DNA of 64,000 bases from Primula veris (taxonomy: Eukaryota; Streptophyta; Magnoliopsida; Ericales; Primulaceae). The notes beneath the pieces were generated by a model. The model was not told the origin of the DNA. It made no database searches and saw only the letters and a program-made list of their open reading frames with translations. Shown here in pieces: positions 1-9,999 of this stretch (position 1 is its first letter; the number at the start of each line of letters is the position of its first letter). The stretch spans positions 8,806,501 to 8,870,500 of the forward strand of contig OY821750.1 of the NCBI GenBank assembly GCA_963682055.1, read 5' to 3'. The translations under genes were made by a program, and so were the position numbers.

Positions 1-1
1 G

Positions 2-2054
2 TCATGATCGTTCCCCACCGGAGCCCTTGGGTCGTGACATATGAATGACGTTGATTGTTTTGCCTTGTCGGTTGTCGGCTCCCTCGATGGCCAGTTGTTT
101 GCCTTTATTCCCTGCGCCTTTGATGAACTTGGTCAAGTATCCCGCATCGCCCCACTGGTTCATTTTCCATCGTAAGTTACGGCAATGCTCAGTGAGATGG
201 CCGTGATCCTCATGATATGCGCAGAACAGCTTGGAATCTCTCAGATTAGGGGGAGCAATAATCGGTTGTGGTCGGGAATACCAACTTTCCCTGCATATAT
301 CCTTGAGGATATCTTCAGCAGATAGGTTGAAAGTGTATCGCAGCTCGACCGGTTCGTAGGTGTTTCGGCGTTCCCTCTCTTGGAGCCGACCTTGTTGAAA
401 CGGTTTGGGGGGCATTGGATAGGTGAGCTGGAGCGGTTTATGTTCGCTGATTGGCATTGGGTATGCGATCTGTAGCGGTTTGGGCTCGGGTTCTCGTTGT
501 CGCTCTTCTCTGCTACGGACCTCGGGACCTTTGTCCTTTCTGGTCGGTTGGAATGTTTCTCCCTGGTTATTCCTAACTCTTTTGCGACCCACCTGTGCCT
601 CTCGGACCGATTCTCTTCTTGGTAGAGTTCGGTTGAGGAAACGCAGTTCGTCGTTTTTATCGGTGAGGTGGGTACAGTAGGCTAGCAGGGAATCAGTGGT
701 TGAGAATTTTTTGCCTATGAACTTCCTTCTCGCCCAATAGTCATTAGGGATAGAGTTGATAAAGTTCTGGATGGCTATATTACTGGCGTACTGTGGAATC
801 TGGTTTGCTACGTCGATGAAACGTATGCAGTAGTCGTTGAGCCTTTCATTTGGCATCATCGTCATTTTCAGAAGGGTTTCGATGCTGACCTTCTTTTTCC
901 TATGAGCAGCGTATCGGGTGGAGTACGCTCGTAACAGCTCGGCCCAGTCTCTTATGGAGTCCCGTGGCAAGTTATGATACCACGACGAAGCCTCTTGGCC
1001 AAAACTGTTTTTGAAGAACTTGCACATCAGTGTATAGTCATCGCTCCACAGCTCCATCTTCGTCTTGTAGTGCCTCAGATGGTCGATAGGACAACTCCTT
1101 CCATCGTAGAGCCTGAACTCGGGGATGACGAACCCCACAGGGTTGCGGTACCTCGTGATCTGTTCGGTACATGGGGTCTCTTGGCATACGTTCCAAGCCT
1201 GTTGGAACGCTTCATCCGTGGCTTGGTAGGGGGGTGTATCCCCCTTGATGTGGTGGTGGGCCGTATCCTCCCCCGATCCTGTGTTCGGGATATCTACCGT
1301 CCTTCGAGTTTTTGTCAAGGACATATTCCGTACGAGCGTTTGGAAGGACGAAGGTTGGAGGGATCGTTATCGGGACATTGCCCCCTTGATGGGGCACTCC
1401 TGTATCTGGTTGCCGGCCCGCCGCTTCCAAGGCGGCCTTATAGGCGGAATCTTCCGCTTCGCGACGTGGGTCTTTGTCTGCATTGGCAGGTTGGGTACTC
1501 GGCAGTATGATGCCAGCTGCTGCCATGGCCGTCATACACGCTGCCAGCTGAGCTTGCAGCTGGGCGTTGTTCCTTTCCTCAGCTAGCGGAACAACGTGTT
1601 GTACTTCCACCGTGGGCGGTGTAATCATCCTTGGTGGGTGAGTGGGTAGTCGGGACAACTGTTTGAGTACATGATCCCCGGGCATGCCAAACCGGTGAGC
1701 TTCGTTGGTTTGTAATCGAGCACCGGAGTTGACCGAGGCTGTTGGCCGAGGGACTCTTGAGCTCGGTCCTGCCTGGGATCCGGGTATGCGTCTTCTTGCG
1801 CGTCTTAGTACAGGCAAAGAGTGTTCGTCATCCGAGGACGTTGGGTGTTCTTCGACGATCCCTTCAATCTGTTGGGGTTGTTCGGTCGGTTGTTCTTGGT
1901 GGAGATTGGGGGTTATTGGTTGGTTTCCGGACTGGATAGCGTCGTATCTGTCGCGGATGGCGAGAAGATCGTCGAGGTCTTGTTGGCTAATTTGTACATT
2001 TTGGTTATTGGTTTCTACTATCTCGGGATGGGTTTCTTCTACATTGGTCACCAT
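2..2054 (-). pseudogene. gag of the Tat-type gypsy element, frameshifted and cut by window edge
   Basis: This is structural capsid/nucleocapsid coding sequence. It reads in two overlapping minus-strand frames. The N-terminal frame runs from an ATG at 2054 to 1212 (280 codons): acidic, Q- and P-rich, with an alanine-rich helix. The second frame is open from 1324 to the window edge. The conserved gag core sits in the second frame (residues ~50-220 of that frame, with 'LYDGRSCPIDHL' and 'SSWYHNLP' motifs). It is followed by an R/E-rich linker and a zinc-binding-like cluster, CAYHEDHGHLTEHC. The overlap at 1212-1324 implies one small indel there. Programmed frameshifting is an alternative, but gag of this lineage is normally one frame, so I treat it as damage. 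Confidence 0.75.
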
Positions 2055-2113
2055 TGTCGCTCGTCTGGTAGAGAGTTGGTATTCGAAGTCTAAGCTAGTT
2101 GGGAACTAGATGA

Positions 2114-2131
2114 TTTCCGGAGACGGCGCCA
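2114..2131 (-). other. Primer-binding site of the Tat-type element
   Basis: Two bases inside the LTR edge, the minus strand reads TGGCGCCGTCTCCGG. This matches the 3' end of plant tRNA-Asp-type primers (TGGCGCCGTTGCCGG) at all but two positions. It is the usual primer class for Tat and Athila elements. Confidence 0.7.
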
Positions 2132-2234
2132 TTTGATAAAGCCATAACTTTGGTCGGTCGCGTTAGGCTTTTCAACAATAATATACTGGTAAATTAACTG
2201 TAAATAATGAACACTTCTTGATCTTTTATTATTG

Positions 2235-2373
2235 ATCGGACTATTACAATTGCTCGGATTATTACACTTACTCATATTATTACACTTGCTCGGATAATTG
2301 CACTTGCTCGGATTATTACACTTGCTCGGATTATTACACTTGCTCGGATTATTATACTTGCTCGGATTATTAC
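2235..2373. repeat. 18-bp tandem repeat inside the gypsy LTR
   Basis: Seven 18-bp units with consensus CTCGGATTATTACACTTG (2235-2360) are followed by a partial eighth. Units differ at one to three bases; the two at 2307-2342 are identical. In transcript orientation the array lies downstream of the TATA box, so it would fall in the R/U5 leader. Confidence 0.9.
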
Positions 2374-2570
2374 TTATTTATTACAATTGCGCTCGATTTG
2401 ATTATTTAATCTCTTATCTTGGTCGTTCTCCTTTTTCTTCGATATTCGGCTCTTTCGCTGTTCGGTTTGTTTCTTGATAGGCTAAGATTTGTCTAGTTTC
2501 TCTCTTTTCTCAACTTCTCTCTATAATTTTTGAATAGATTTTCTGGTCCTGGTCTTGGGGGGATACTTGG

Positions 2571-2580
2571 CTATTTATAG
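2571..2580 (-). promoter_or_regulatory. TATA box of the gypsy LTR
   Basis: The minus strand reads CTATAAATAG, a canonical plant TATA box. It lies about 220 bp into the LTR and points toward gag. Confidence 0.6.
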
Positions 2581-2799
2581 GCAAGTATGCCTCCTAGGAT
2601 GTTAACAAATGTCTCCATCTTGTGAGTTTTTTCAGACATGGGTCCCTATTTAAGTGGGCTTGGGCTTTTAGGAAGATCCCATCTTATTCTCAAAGAAAGG
2701 CTTGAGATAGCCCATTTAAGCATTAGATACCCCTCTATGATGGGTGGGTCGATTCATACCCGAATAGATACATTCGGGTCTAATTTTTATGTTCTATCA

Positions 2800-2847
2800 T
2801 ATATTTTTGTATTTACTTTCTATATATCAAATAGTGACATTACAACA
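2800..2847 (+). repeat. Remnant of a copia LTR (3' end), truncated by the gypsy insertion
   Basis: These 48 bp match the last 48 bp of the full LTR at 47782-48347, ending TACAACA. A primer-like site (tgttatcactatgag) follows. The rest of this LTR presumably lies beyond the gypsy element, left of the window. Confidence 0.8.
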
Positions 2848-3660
2848 TGTTATCACTATGAGTATGTATTTTTATTGTGGAAAGTTTTTAAAATTATGTG
2901 CATGTAGTGGTGAGTTTAAACATATTTTCAAAACTAATTTTTATTATACAGTAGGGGCAGATCCATAATTTTTATCCAACGGGGGCACAATTTAAGACAT
3001 AAATCAACATATTTTAATAGAGATAAATTGAATGTAATGATTAAATTTGCAAATATTCAACTTAAACTACTGAACATTTTTGTAACATAGGCGAAAATTC
3101 ATTTATTAAGATTTTTTTTTTACTTGATACGATCTTGAAGGAACAAAAAATATGCCTAAAATTTTTAACAAGTATTTCAGTGTAAACAAAAAACCGTTAG
3201 TTAATAATGAAATAGTAAAACAAATTATTAATTGATTAGTAGTTGTTACATATATTAATGGAAGAAGCAAAATGAAATCGCATTTAATCAACATATAACT
3301 ACTAACTTTAATTGTAAGGAAAAAAACACAAATTTATAATAAATAGTGACAAAAGAGAAAATATATAGTAACCGTGTGGTTTTATATATCGTAACTTAGT
3401 AACAAAGACACCTATTGGCTTTTTCCCATGCTATGTAACAACGAAGGTGATGGTAAATATGTATATGTAGATTTTTCCCATGCAAATACCATGTTACAGG
3501 AAAGGTGATGGTGAATATATATATGTAGATACATGTACATATTTATGTATATATGCAGGATATATTTCCGTATACTTCTTTATATATTTATTTTGGCATA
3601 CACAAATATTAACATACCTAATCGCATACTAATTATGTGGTCAGCGAGAAAATTTTATTT
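2848..3660. other. Noncoding DNA downstream of the copia LTR remnant
   Basis: No gene is seen. The stretch matches 48348-49104 in the second copy. At ~2952 there is a 'ggggcggatcc'-like start (altered here, intact at 48465) that resembles hAT-type terminal repeats, but I found no matching right end. Around 3421-3535 this copy carries a local ~60-bp imperfect tandem duplication (ttttcccatg ... ggtgatggt) that is single in the other copy (48921-48975). Confidence 0.5.
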
Positions 3661-4243
3661 GCAATCTTGAAGATTGATCACCCTGAAGTGTGATCGTTGG
3701 TTAATTCTCGAAGAATTAATTTGTAAAAGTTAGACGACTTTGAAAAGTGGTCTCTATTTAATTGCCGAAAAATTATAATAATTATTAATTGAACAATCGT
3801 GAAAATTGGTTCATAATTATTCTTTTGCATAATTACAAACTAATTGGACAATCATAAAGATCCGTTCTTAATTTATTCTTTAAGAATTACTTTTGTATAA
3901 GTAGCCAATCCTAGAGATTGATAACTACTTGATTCCCGAAGATTCACACAATCCCAAAGATTGATACATTATTTTAAAAGTATAAATACTAATTAATCAT
4001 GACGATTAATACTTTATTCATGAAGAATTAATATTAAATAATTTCGATGAGTAATCAAATATACAGTTTCCGGAGAATTTTATGAATAATTCTCGAAGAA
4101 TTACAACTACCTAGAGTAGTTAGTCTTTATACACTACATACTAATTGATTCCTGAAGAATCACACAATCGTGAAGATTGATAAACTAAATAATTTCTCAA
4201 GAATTAGAGGATCTTAAAGATTGGTCACTAATTAGTTTGGGAA
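3661..4243. repeat. Array of ~20 short hairpins (copy 1)
   Basis: A dense series of small inverted repeats, many in a 5-nt stem / 5-nt loop / 5-nt stem format. Examples are CAATC-TTGAA-GATTG (3662-3676), CAATC-CTAGA-GATTG (3906-3920), ACTAC-CTAGA-GTAGT (4106-4120), GATTC-CTGAA-GAATC (4147-4161) and CAATC-GTGAA-GATTG (4165-4179). Longer ones are ATTAATC-ATGAC-GATTAAT (3992-4010) and TAATTCT-CGA-AGAATTA (4087-4103). There is no open reading frame. The array is conserved at 49105-49689. It sits between a copia LTR/primer region and the truncated CopiaA LTR; its origin is unknown to me. Confidence 0.8.
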
Positions 4244-4540
4244 TGTTGAACGGTGTTCTTCTAATAACTTGTTTTGATTATAACAAAATGAATTAAAACA
4301 TAACAAAAGCTCGTTTTGTGTTACTAATCCTTTTATCAAGTGTGTTAAGGTTTTAAAGAAGTAAAAGAATCAATCACGAAGTTAACGGCTCAAACGGAAC
4401 TCATTTCGGAGTCCGGACGAATAAATTATAAGAGTTTCGGTTAAGTGAATTACTAGATTTTTCGACACCTCAAAAAATATCCGACAGGTCAAAGTACATA
4501 TCGGAAAATACAAAAGTTGGGCAGTGAGCTCCCCAGATTT
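4244..4540 (+). repeat. Truncated 5' LTR of CopiaA-1
   Basis: About 297 bp aligning with the first ~300 bp of the 1,200-bp LTR at 26521-27720, through 'gtgagctccccagatttt'. Sequence then switches to gag coding sequence. The junction lies in the 80-bp repeat zone of the LTR. Confidence 0.85.
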
Positions 4541-5548
4541 TCTGACTCTTCTAGTGACGATAGCGATAACGACTCTTCTAGTGACGATGATGAAATGGAT
4601 CTATTCGCCAAACGCTACAAGAAGTTCCTAAGTTGGAAAAAGAAGGGTGGAGAACGATTTCGGAAAAAGGAATATAAGGGAGAGTCATCTGACAAATCGA
4701 ATAAGAAGGACGAAATTATTTGCTATAAGTGTCACAAACCCGGCCACATGCAAAACGAATGTCCCTTGAAGAAAAAGGATAAGTTCGAAAAGAAGAAAGA
4801 ATACAAGAAGGCATTCATGGCCGCGTGGAGGAGCATGATCGCTCTGATAGCAACAAAGAAGTTGCAAACTTTTGTCTCATAGCTAGAGACGACGAAACCG
4901 ATGATGTAAGCTTCTACTCCTCTAACTCTTCTCTTTCTAGTAATGATTTTTATGACATAAATGATGTCTTAGATTCTTTAGAAAAAGTTAGAGGTAAAAA
5001 CAAATCGTTTAGAAAAATGTTAATTACTTTACAAGACGAACTTGAAAACTAAGTTTTAACAAATGACTCACTCACCTCTAAAAATGCGGAATTTACCATG
5101 AAAAATGATAAATTAGTAAATGACCTTAATTCATGTAAAATTAAGGCGGATAGCGCCGAACTTACTCTTGCTAAGTTCGCTAAAGGAAGTAAAATGTTAA
5201 GTACTATATTATCTTCTCAACAAGGTGCTTATGACAAAACCGGTGTAGGCTACAACCCACTTCTAATGGCAAAACATAAAAATCTATTCACTAAACAAAC
5301 GAATAAAATTGAAAATACACAACCAAGTCACTCTCGTAAAAATAACTTGCATAAAAATGACTTAGCTTATAATTGTTTTGTTAAACCAAGTGTGCATGTT
5401 AAATGTCTTACTTGCAACCGTTGTGATCACTTTGAAGATTATGTCTATTGCCCTTATAGATATAAATTGAATAGAAATGACTTGGTTTGGGTTTCAAGGG
5501 GTCGAGACACTAACCCTCAAGGACCCAAAAGTGGACTAGGGTACCAAT
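4533..5548 (+). pseudogene. CopiaA-1 gag C-terminal half with zinc knuckle
   Basis: Nucleocapsid part of a copia gag. After an acidic S/D-rich stretch comes a lysine-rich region and a CX2CX4HX4C zinc knuckle (4721-4762), which binds RNA in this family. A coiled-coil-like segment (~4960-5230, rich in K, E, L and N) and a second Cys-rich stretch (~5400-5460) follow. The frame is broken near 4880 (TAG after a shift) and at ~5050 (TAA). The N-terminal half is missing; an orphan copy of it lies beyond the 3' LTR at 27784. Confidence 0.8.
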
Positions 5549-5572
5549 GATAATTTTCTTTTATAGGTATGC

Positions 5573-8518
5573 TTGAGGTCAAAAATTAATGAGCGCAAGT
5601 GGTTCTTTGATAGTGGATGCTCAAGGGATATGACGGGAGACAAAATGAAATTTACAACTCTTGCACCTAAGGACGGAGGCTTTGTGACCTTCGGGGATAA
5701 TATCAATGGTAAAATCATCGATATTGGTAGTATTTCTAAACTGCCAAATGTTATTATTGATAATGTATTGCTTGTTAATGGTCTTAAACATAACTTGTTT
5801 AGTATAAGCCAACTTTGCGACTTGGTCACAAAATTATTTTTGGAAAATCGCATTGCATCATTCATTGTATTTCGGATAATAAAACTATTCTCATTGGTCA
5901 AAGATAAATTAATGTCTATATGATTGGTTTGAATAGTTCGGTTGATAATGAGGTCAAGTGTCTTGTTATTATCAACAACAATGGTTAGTTGTGGCATAGA
6001 AGACTTGGTCATGCTAGTCTTGATTTACTTGCTAAACTTTCTAGAAAATATTTGGTAATAGGTTTACCAAAAGTTCCTTTTAAAAAGGATAAACTTTGCC
6101 ACGCTTGCCAATTAGGCAAACAAACGAAGATTTCTTTTAAGTCTAAAAATATTATTTCTACTACTCGTTGTATGGAGCTTATTCATATGGATTTAGTTGG
6201 TCCTTCCTGGATACTTAGTCTTGGAGGGCGTGCATATACATTCGTCATGGTTGACGATTATAGTCGTTTTACATGGGTTTTGTTTCTATCCCATAAGCAT
6301 GAAGCTTTTACAGAATTTTCTATATTTTGTAAAAAGCTCCAAACACGAAAGGTTTACATGATCAAAAGTATCCAAATGGCACGGACCATGCTTTGAGAAA
6401 ATAATTTACCAAAGTATTTTTGGGCCGAAGCCGTAAATTCCGACTGTTATATTTTAAATAGAGCTTTGATAAGGCCCATATTGAAAAAGACTTCTTATGA
6501 ATTATGGAATGAGCAAAAGCCCAATATTGCCCATTTACGTGCATTTGGTTGTAAATGTTACGTACATAATAATGGTAAAGATAATTTGAGAAAATTCGAT
6601 GCTAAGTCCGATGAAGGAATTTTCCTTGGATATGCAATATCGAGTAAAGCACATAGAGTATTCAATAAGATAACTTTATTGGTGGAAGAATCGGTACATG
6701 TTTCTTTTGATGAGACTTTACTTAATCTTGATAAACCTCTAATTGTTAATGATATTATTGATGATATTTTTCATGTTGCATCCTCTTCCAATCTTGACAC
6801 GCATAGGGTAGAAGTTGAGCCTAGTGTCGAGGAAGTGACTATAGAACGACTTCAAGAGGAGTTAGAAATTAGCGTGCAAATTCATGAGGATTTATCTCAA
6901 GAATGGCGATTTGTAAACCACCACCCACAAGAATTAATTATTGGAGATCCGGGTGAAAGAGTGCATACACATTATTCTTTAAGAAATTTAGTTAATCATT
7001 TTGTATTCTTGTCTCAATTAGAGCCCAAGAACATTCATGAAGCGGAACTAGACGAGAGTTGGGTTTTAGCTATGCAAGACGAATTAAATCAATCCGAGCA
7101 TAGCAAAGTATGGACTTTAGTTCCTAGACAAAGTGATAAATCCATTCTAGGTACAAAATGGGTGTTTCGTAATAATTTGGATGAATCCGGGATAGTTATT
7201 TGAAACAAGGCTAGACTAGTGGCTCAAGGGTATAACTAAGAAGAAGGCATCGATTTCGATGAAACTTACGCACCCGTAGTTAGACTAGAAGCCATTAGGA
7301 TGTTGCTTACTTATGATTTTTTTAAGAGCTTTAAATTATTTCAAATGGATGTTAAAAGTGCGTTTTTAAATGGTTTTATAAATGAGGAACTTTATGTAAA
7401 ACAACCACTCGGTTTTGAAATTCACGAGTTTCCCAATCATGTATACAAACTTCAAAAAGCACTTTATGGTTTTAAACAAGTACCATGGGCTTGGTATGAA
7501 AGGCTTAGTAAATTTTTGATTGAAAAATATTTTTCTCGTGATACTTTGGATACTACTCTTTTTATAAAAAGGATGGAAAATATATGCTTTTAATTCAAAT
7601 TTATGTTGATGATTTATCTTTGGTGCTACTAATACTCACATGTGCGAGGAGTTTTCTAAGTGTATGAAAGGTGAATTCGAGATGAGCATGTTGGTTGAGC
7701 TCACGTACTTTCTCGGACTTCAAATCAAATAAATAAAGGATGGCATCTTTGTGAATCAAGTGAAATACACAAGAGACTTACTAAAACGCTTCAACATGAG
7801 CGATGCAAATCCTCTAGGAACTCCAATGAGCCCGGCTACAAAGCTAAACAAAGACAAATCGGGTAAATGCGAGGATCAAAAGTTATATAGAGGTATGATT
7901 GGATCCCTCTTATATTTAACCGCAAGTAGACCCGATATCATGTTTAGTGTTTACTTGTGTGCTAAATATCAATCATGTCATAAGAAATCGCATGTTATAG
8001 CCGTTAAGCGCATTTTTAGATATCTTGTAGGTACTTGTAATCTAGGATTATTTTACCCTCATGATACTTCATTTGATTTCCTAGGCTATTTCTACACAGA
8101 CTTTTCCGTTTGTCGTTTGGATAGAAATAGTACTAATGGCACTTGCCAATTTTTAGGAAATGCATTAGTTTCTTGGCATAGCAAGAAACAAAATTCGGTT
8201 GCACTTTTGATGGCGGAGGCGGAATACGTCGCCGCGGATAATTGTTGTGCGAAAATTCTTTGGATACGTCAACAATTGAATAATTTTGAATTATCGTATA
8301 ATAATGTGCCTATATTGTGTGATAATACGAGTGCTATTAATCTTTCAAAAAATCCCACCCAACACTCTCGTACAAAACATATTAATTTGCGACATTATTT
8401 TTTACGGGATCATGTTCCAAAAAGAGATATTTTACTAGAGTATATTAGTACTATAGGCAATTAGCCGATATTTTTACAAAACCCCTTAATGAAGAACAAT
8501 TTTGTTTTATAAGAAGGT
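5573..8518 (+). pseudogene. CopiaA-1 pol (protease, integrase, reverse transcriptase, RNase H), broken
   Basis: Domains in order are: protease DSG (5609-5617); a GAG-pre-integrase HHCC-like segment (~5989-6130, 'WHRRLGHASLDLL' then CxxCQLGK); integrase core with the first catalytic Asp ('MDLVGPS', ~6188); reverse transcriptase (~7070-7680) with a YVDD at ~7600; and RNase H (~8080-8400). About 144 bp of the integrase core, including the remaining catalytic acidic residues, are deleted near 6376 compared with 51825-51970. There is a private TGA at 7201-7203, a TAA at 7237-7239 shared with CopiaA-2, and a shared frameshift next to YVDD. The lineage looks Sirevirus/Maximus from the conserved blocks. 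Not functional. Confidence 0.85.
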
Positions 8519-8780
8519 AGATTTACACTATTTTTTATTGTTAATATACTATAATTTTATACATATATGTATTTTTATTTTTACCAAAACAGTGTCAAAA
8601 ACTATCAAAGTCATAAATATTTTTAGCCCAGAATTTACGACAGGTCTACAGTAATTTTCGACTTGTCTACTATATTTTAACAATTTTTTATTTATTTTTC
8701 GACTGCTAAATATATATTTTCGACATGTTGGTCTACCTGTCAAAACCTTCTGGAACTTTTTTTGCGCTTTTCGACATGTC
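8519..8780 (+). other. CopiaA-1 3' noncoding region, left of the nested insertions
   Basis: AT-rich noncoding DNA with repeated 'ttttcgacatgt' and 'cgacaggtc' motifs. It continues at 25584. The last five bases (8776-8780, ATGTC) are the left target duplicate of CopiaB. Base 8780 (C) is the duplicated first base of the CACTA. Confidence 0.8.
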
Positions 8781-9940
8781 TGTTAGGACCAGATTTCTGG
8801 TCTAAATTCTATTTGTTGTCTAATGGTTTTTACTAAATAAATCCTATCTGTTTGTTAAGAACTAAGACAGAATTGACAGGTTTCAAGTACCAGTTGCAAC
8901 CTCAGTTGCAACCACAGTTCAACCTGCTGTTAAAGCAGAATTCTGTCAAGTTCTGTAATTCTGCATTACTACTATTTAATTGTTAATCATTTGTTTTAAA
9001 GTATGCAGGATATATTCTCATATGTTTCTAAAGGTTTAGTATGCGTTTATTGAGAATATAAAAGTGGTAAGGAAAGATTTCCTAAAAGATATAAAGAGAT
9101 TAGTTTATAAGGTTATGTTTCCTTTTAATATGTATTTCTATTCTTATGCTTGTCCTTATCACTTGTTTCAATCTTTTGTTCCTTATCTATATTCAGTATA
9201 ATTCGTTTAAAGATTGAATGTAATATGGAGTTAGGTGTTTCATATATATATGGAAAGATATTATCTCTAAAAGATATTATCTTTATATGTTTCCTAGTTA
9301 TAGGAAAAGACTAACTCCTACTTTCAAGCTTGTTATTAAACAGGTATTAACCAAAGATGATTGGAGTCAATCCACGCTGAAGAATCACGTAATATTTGGA
9401 AATATTGAAGCCAATCAAAACAAGTCAAAAGCAATCTTCAAGATTAAAGAAAGAAGATTATTTTACTTGTATAAATAGTTGATAACCTAGCTTGTAAAAA
9501 GTGTGTGTTCTAAATTATAAAGAACTTATTTTCTAGAGAGAATACACGTGAGCTTTAAAAAGAAAACAATGGTGGGATGCCATTGATTTATAAGTGATAG
9601 TTATAGAGTAGGAGCAATATAGTGATAGGCAGAAAAACCTAGAGGGAGTCTAAATTTTTCATTAAGACTTGAGTCATATATTGTAAGCTTTTTATAATAT
9701 CATAATCTGGGTAAGTGCCCCGGAGACGTAGCCTAGTTAGGTGAACTCCGTTGTTAAATGTGCGTGTGAATTATTTTCAAGTACATTTAATTTTAAAACA
9801 GTTCTGTCCATTAATACACTTGGTTCCAACTGCAGTTCCAACATTACTTGGAACCTTATACACTTGGTTCCAACTGCAGTTCCAACCCCACTTGGAACCT
9901 TACTGCAAAACTGCATCTAGAACAGCGGATAGGAATTTCA
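8781..9940 (+). repeat. 5' LTR of CopiaB
   Basis: Begins TGTTAGGACC and ends GGAATTTCA, 1,160 bp. It includes a GTTGCAAC-type motif cluster (8891-8925), a TATA box (9470-9477) and a 43-bp direct repeat ('ttggttccaactgcagttcc', ~9816-9900). Confidence 0.97.
9470..9477 (+). promoter_or_regulatory. TATA box of the CopiaB 5' LTR
   Basis: TATAAATA in the context ttgTATAAATAGttg; the same box is at 17440-17447 in the 3' LTR. It lies ~530 bp upstream of the gag start, a usual distance for an LTR promoter. Confidence 0.6.
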
Positions 9941-9942
9941 AT

Positions 9943-9954
9943 TGGTATCAGAGC
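9943..9954 (+). other. Primer-binding site of CopiaB
   Basis: TGGTATCAGAGC, complementary to the 3' end of initiator methionine tRNA, two bases after the 5' LTR. This is the standard primer of plant copia elements. Confidence 0.92.
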
Positions 9955-9999
9955 TTTACACTAGACTTTACTTAGTGTTGATCCTGTGTTCTAGTAAAA

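Larger units (their letters stand above)
1..2799 (-). mobile_element. Tat-type Ty3/gypsy retrotransposon, 5' part (cut by window edge)
   Basis: Reading leftwards on the minus strand, the order is LTR (2799-2134), primer-binding site (~2131-2114), then gag (2054-2). Pol and the other LTR would lie left of the window. The gag has the Tat-lineage pattern: a long linker-rich N-terminus, a retrotransposon gag core, then a C/H cluster followed by a 'GYLxKFI'-like stretch. The right end abuts a copia LTR remnant that is complete in the second copy of this region (48300 matches 2800), so the insertion point is clear. The matching 5-bp target duplicate (expected to read tatat, as at 2800-2804) would be outside the window. 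Confidence 0.85.
2134..2799 (-). repeat. LTR of the Tat-type gypsy element (666 bp)
   Basis: In plus orientation it begins TGATA (2134-2138) and ends TATCA (2795-2799), a perfect 5-bp terminal inverted repeat with TG...CA ends. The primer site lies two bases outside the left end. The right end meets a copia LTR remnant at base 2800. It contains a TATA box (2571-2580) and an 18-bp tandem repeat (2235-2373). The partner LTR is not in the window. Confidence 0.8.
4244..8779 (+). mobile_element. CopiaA-1: degenerate Sirevirus-like copia element, left part
   Basis: This is a Ty1/copia element: truncated LTR start (4244-~4540), gag C-terminus, protease, integrase, reverse transcriptase and RNase H, up to the point where the CACTA and CopiaB inserted. 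Its right part resumes at 25584. The LTR start TGTTGAACGG matches the full LTR at 26521, but at ~4540 it jumps directly into gag, so most of the LTR, the leader and the gag N-terminus were deleted. CopiaA-2 (49690) has the same junction. Several stops, frameshifts and a 144-bp integrase deletion make it non-autonomous. Confidence 0.9.

Noticed and set aside
423..2109. Several open frames on the plus strand opposite the gypsy gag
   Set aside because: They are antisense to a recognised gag and encode nothing recognisable.
2235..2373. CRISPR-like array
   Set aside because: The 18-bp units are directly adjacent without spacers, in a plant LTR.
3106..3294. 62-codon minus-strand frame identical in both blocks (also 48606-48794)
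   Set aside because: Hydrophobic, AT-driven composition with no domain. Identity reflects the recent duplication and does not show selection.
2952..3300. hAT-type element starting at the ggggcggatcc motif (also 48465)
   Set aside because: No inverted partner end or 8-bp target duplication could be found.
9287..9478. 63-codon open frame in each CopiaB LTR (also 17257-17448)
   Set aside because: It lies upstream of the LTR TATA box, has no family resemblance and recurs only because the LTRs are identical.
9943..9954. tRNA gene fragment
   Set aside because: The 12-bp match to tRNA lies two bases after an LTR and is a primer-binding site. The same holds for 27723 and 56508. No cloverleaf is present.
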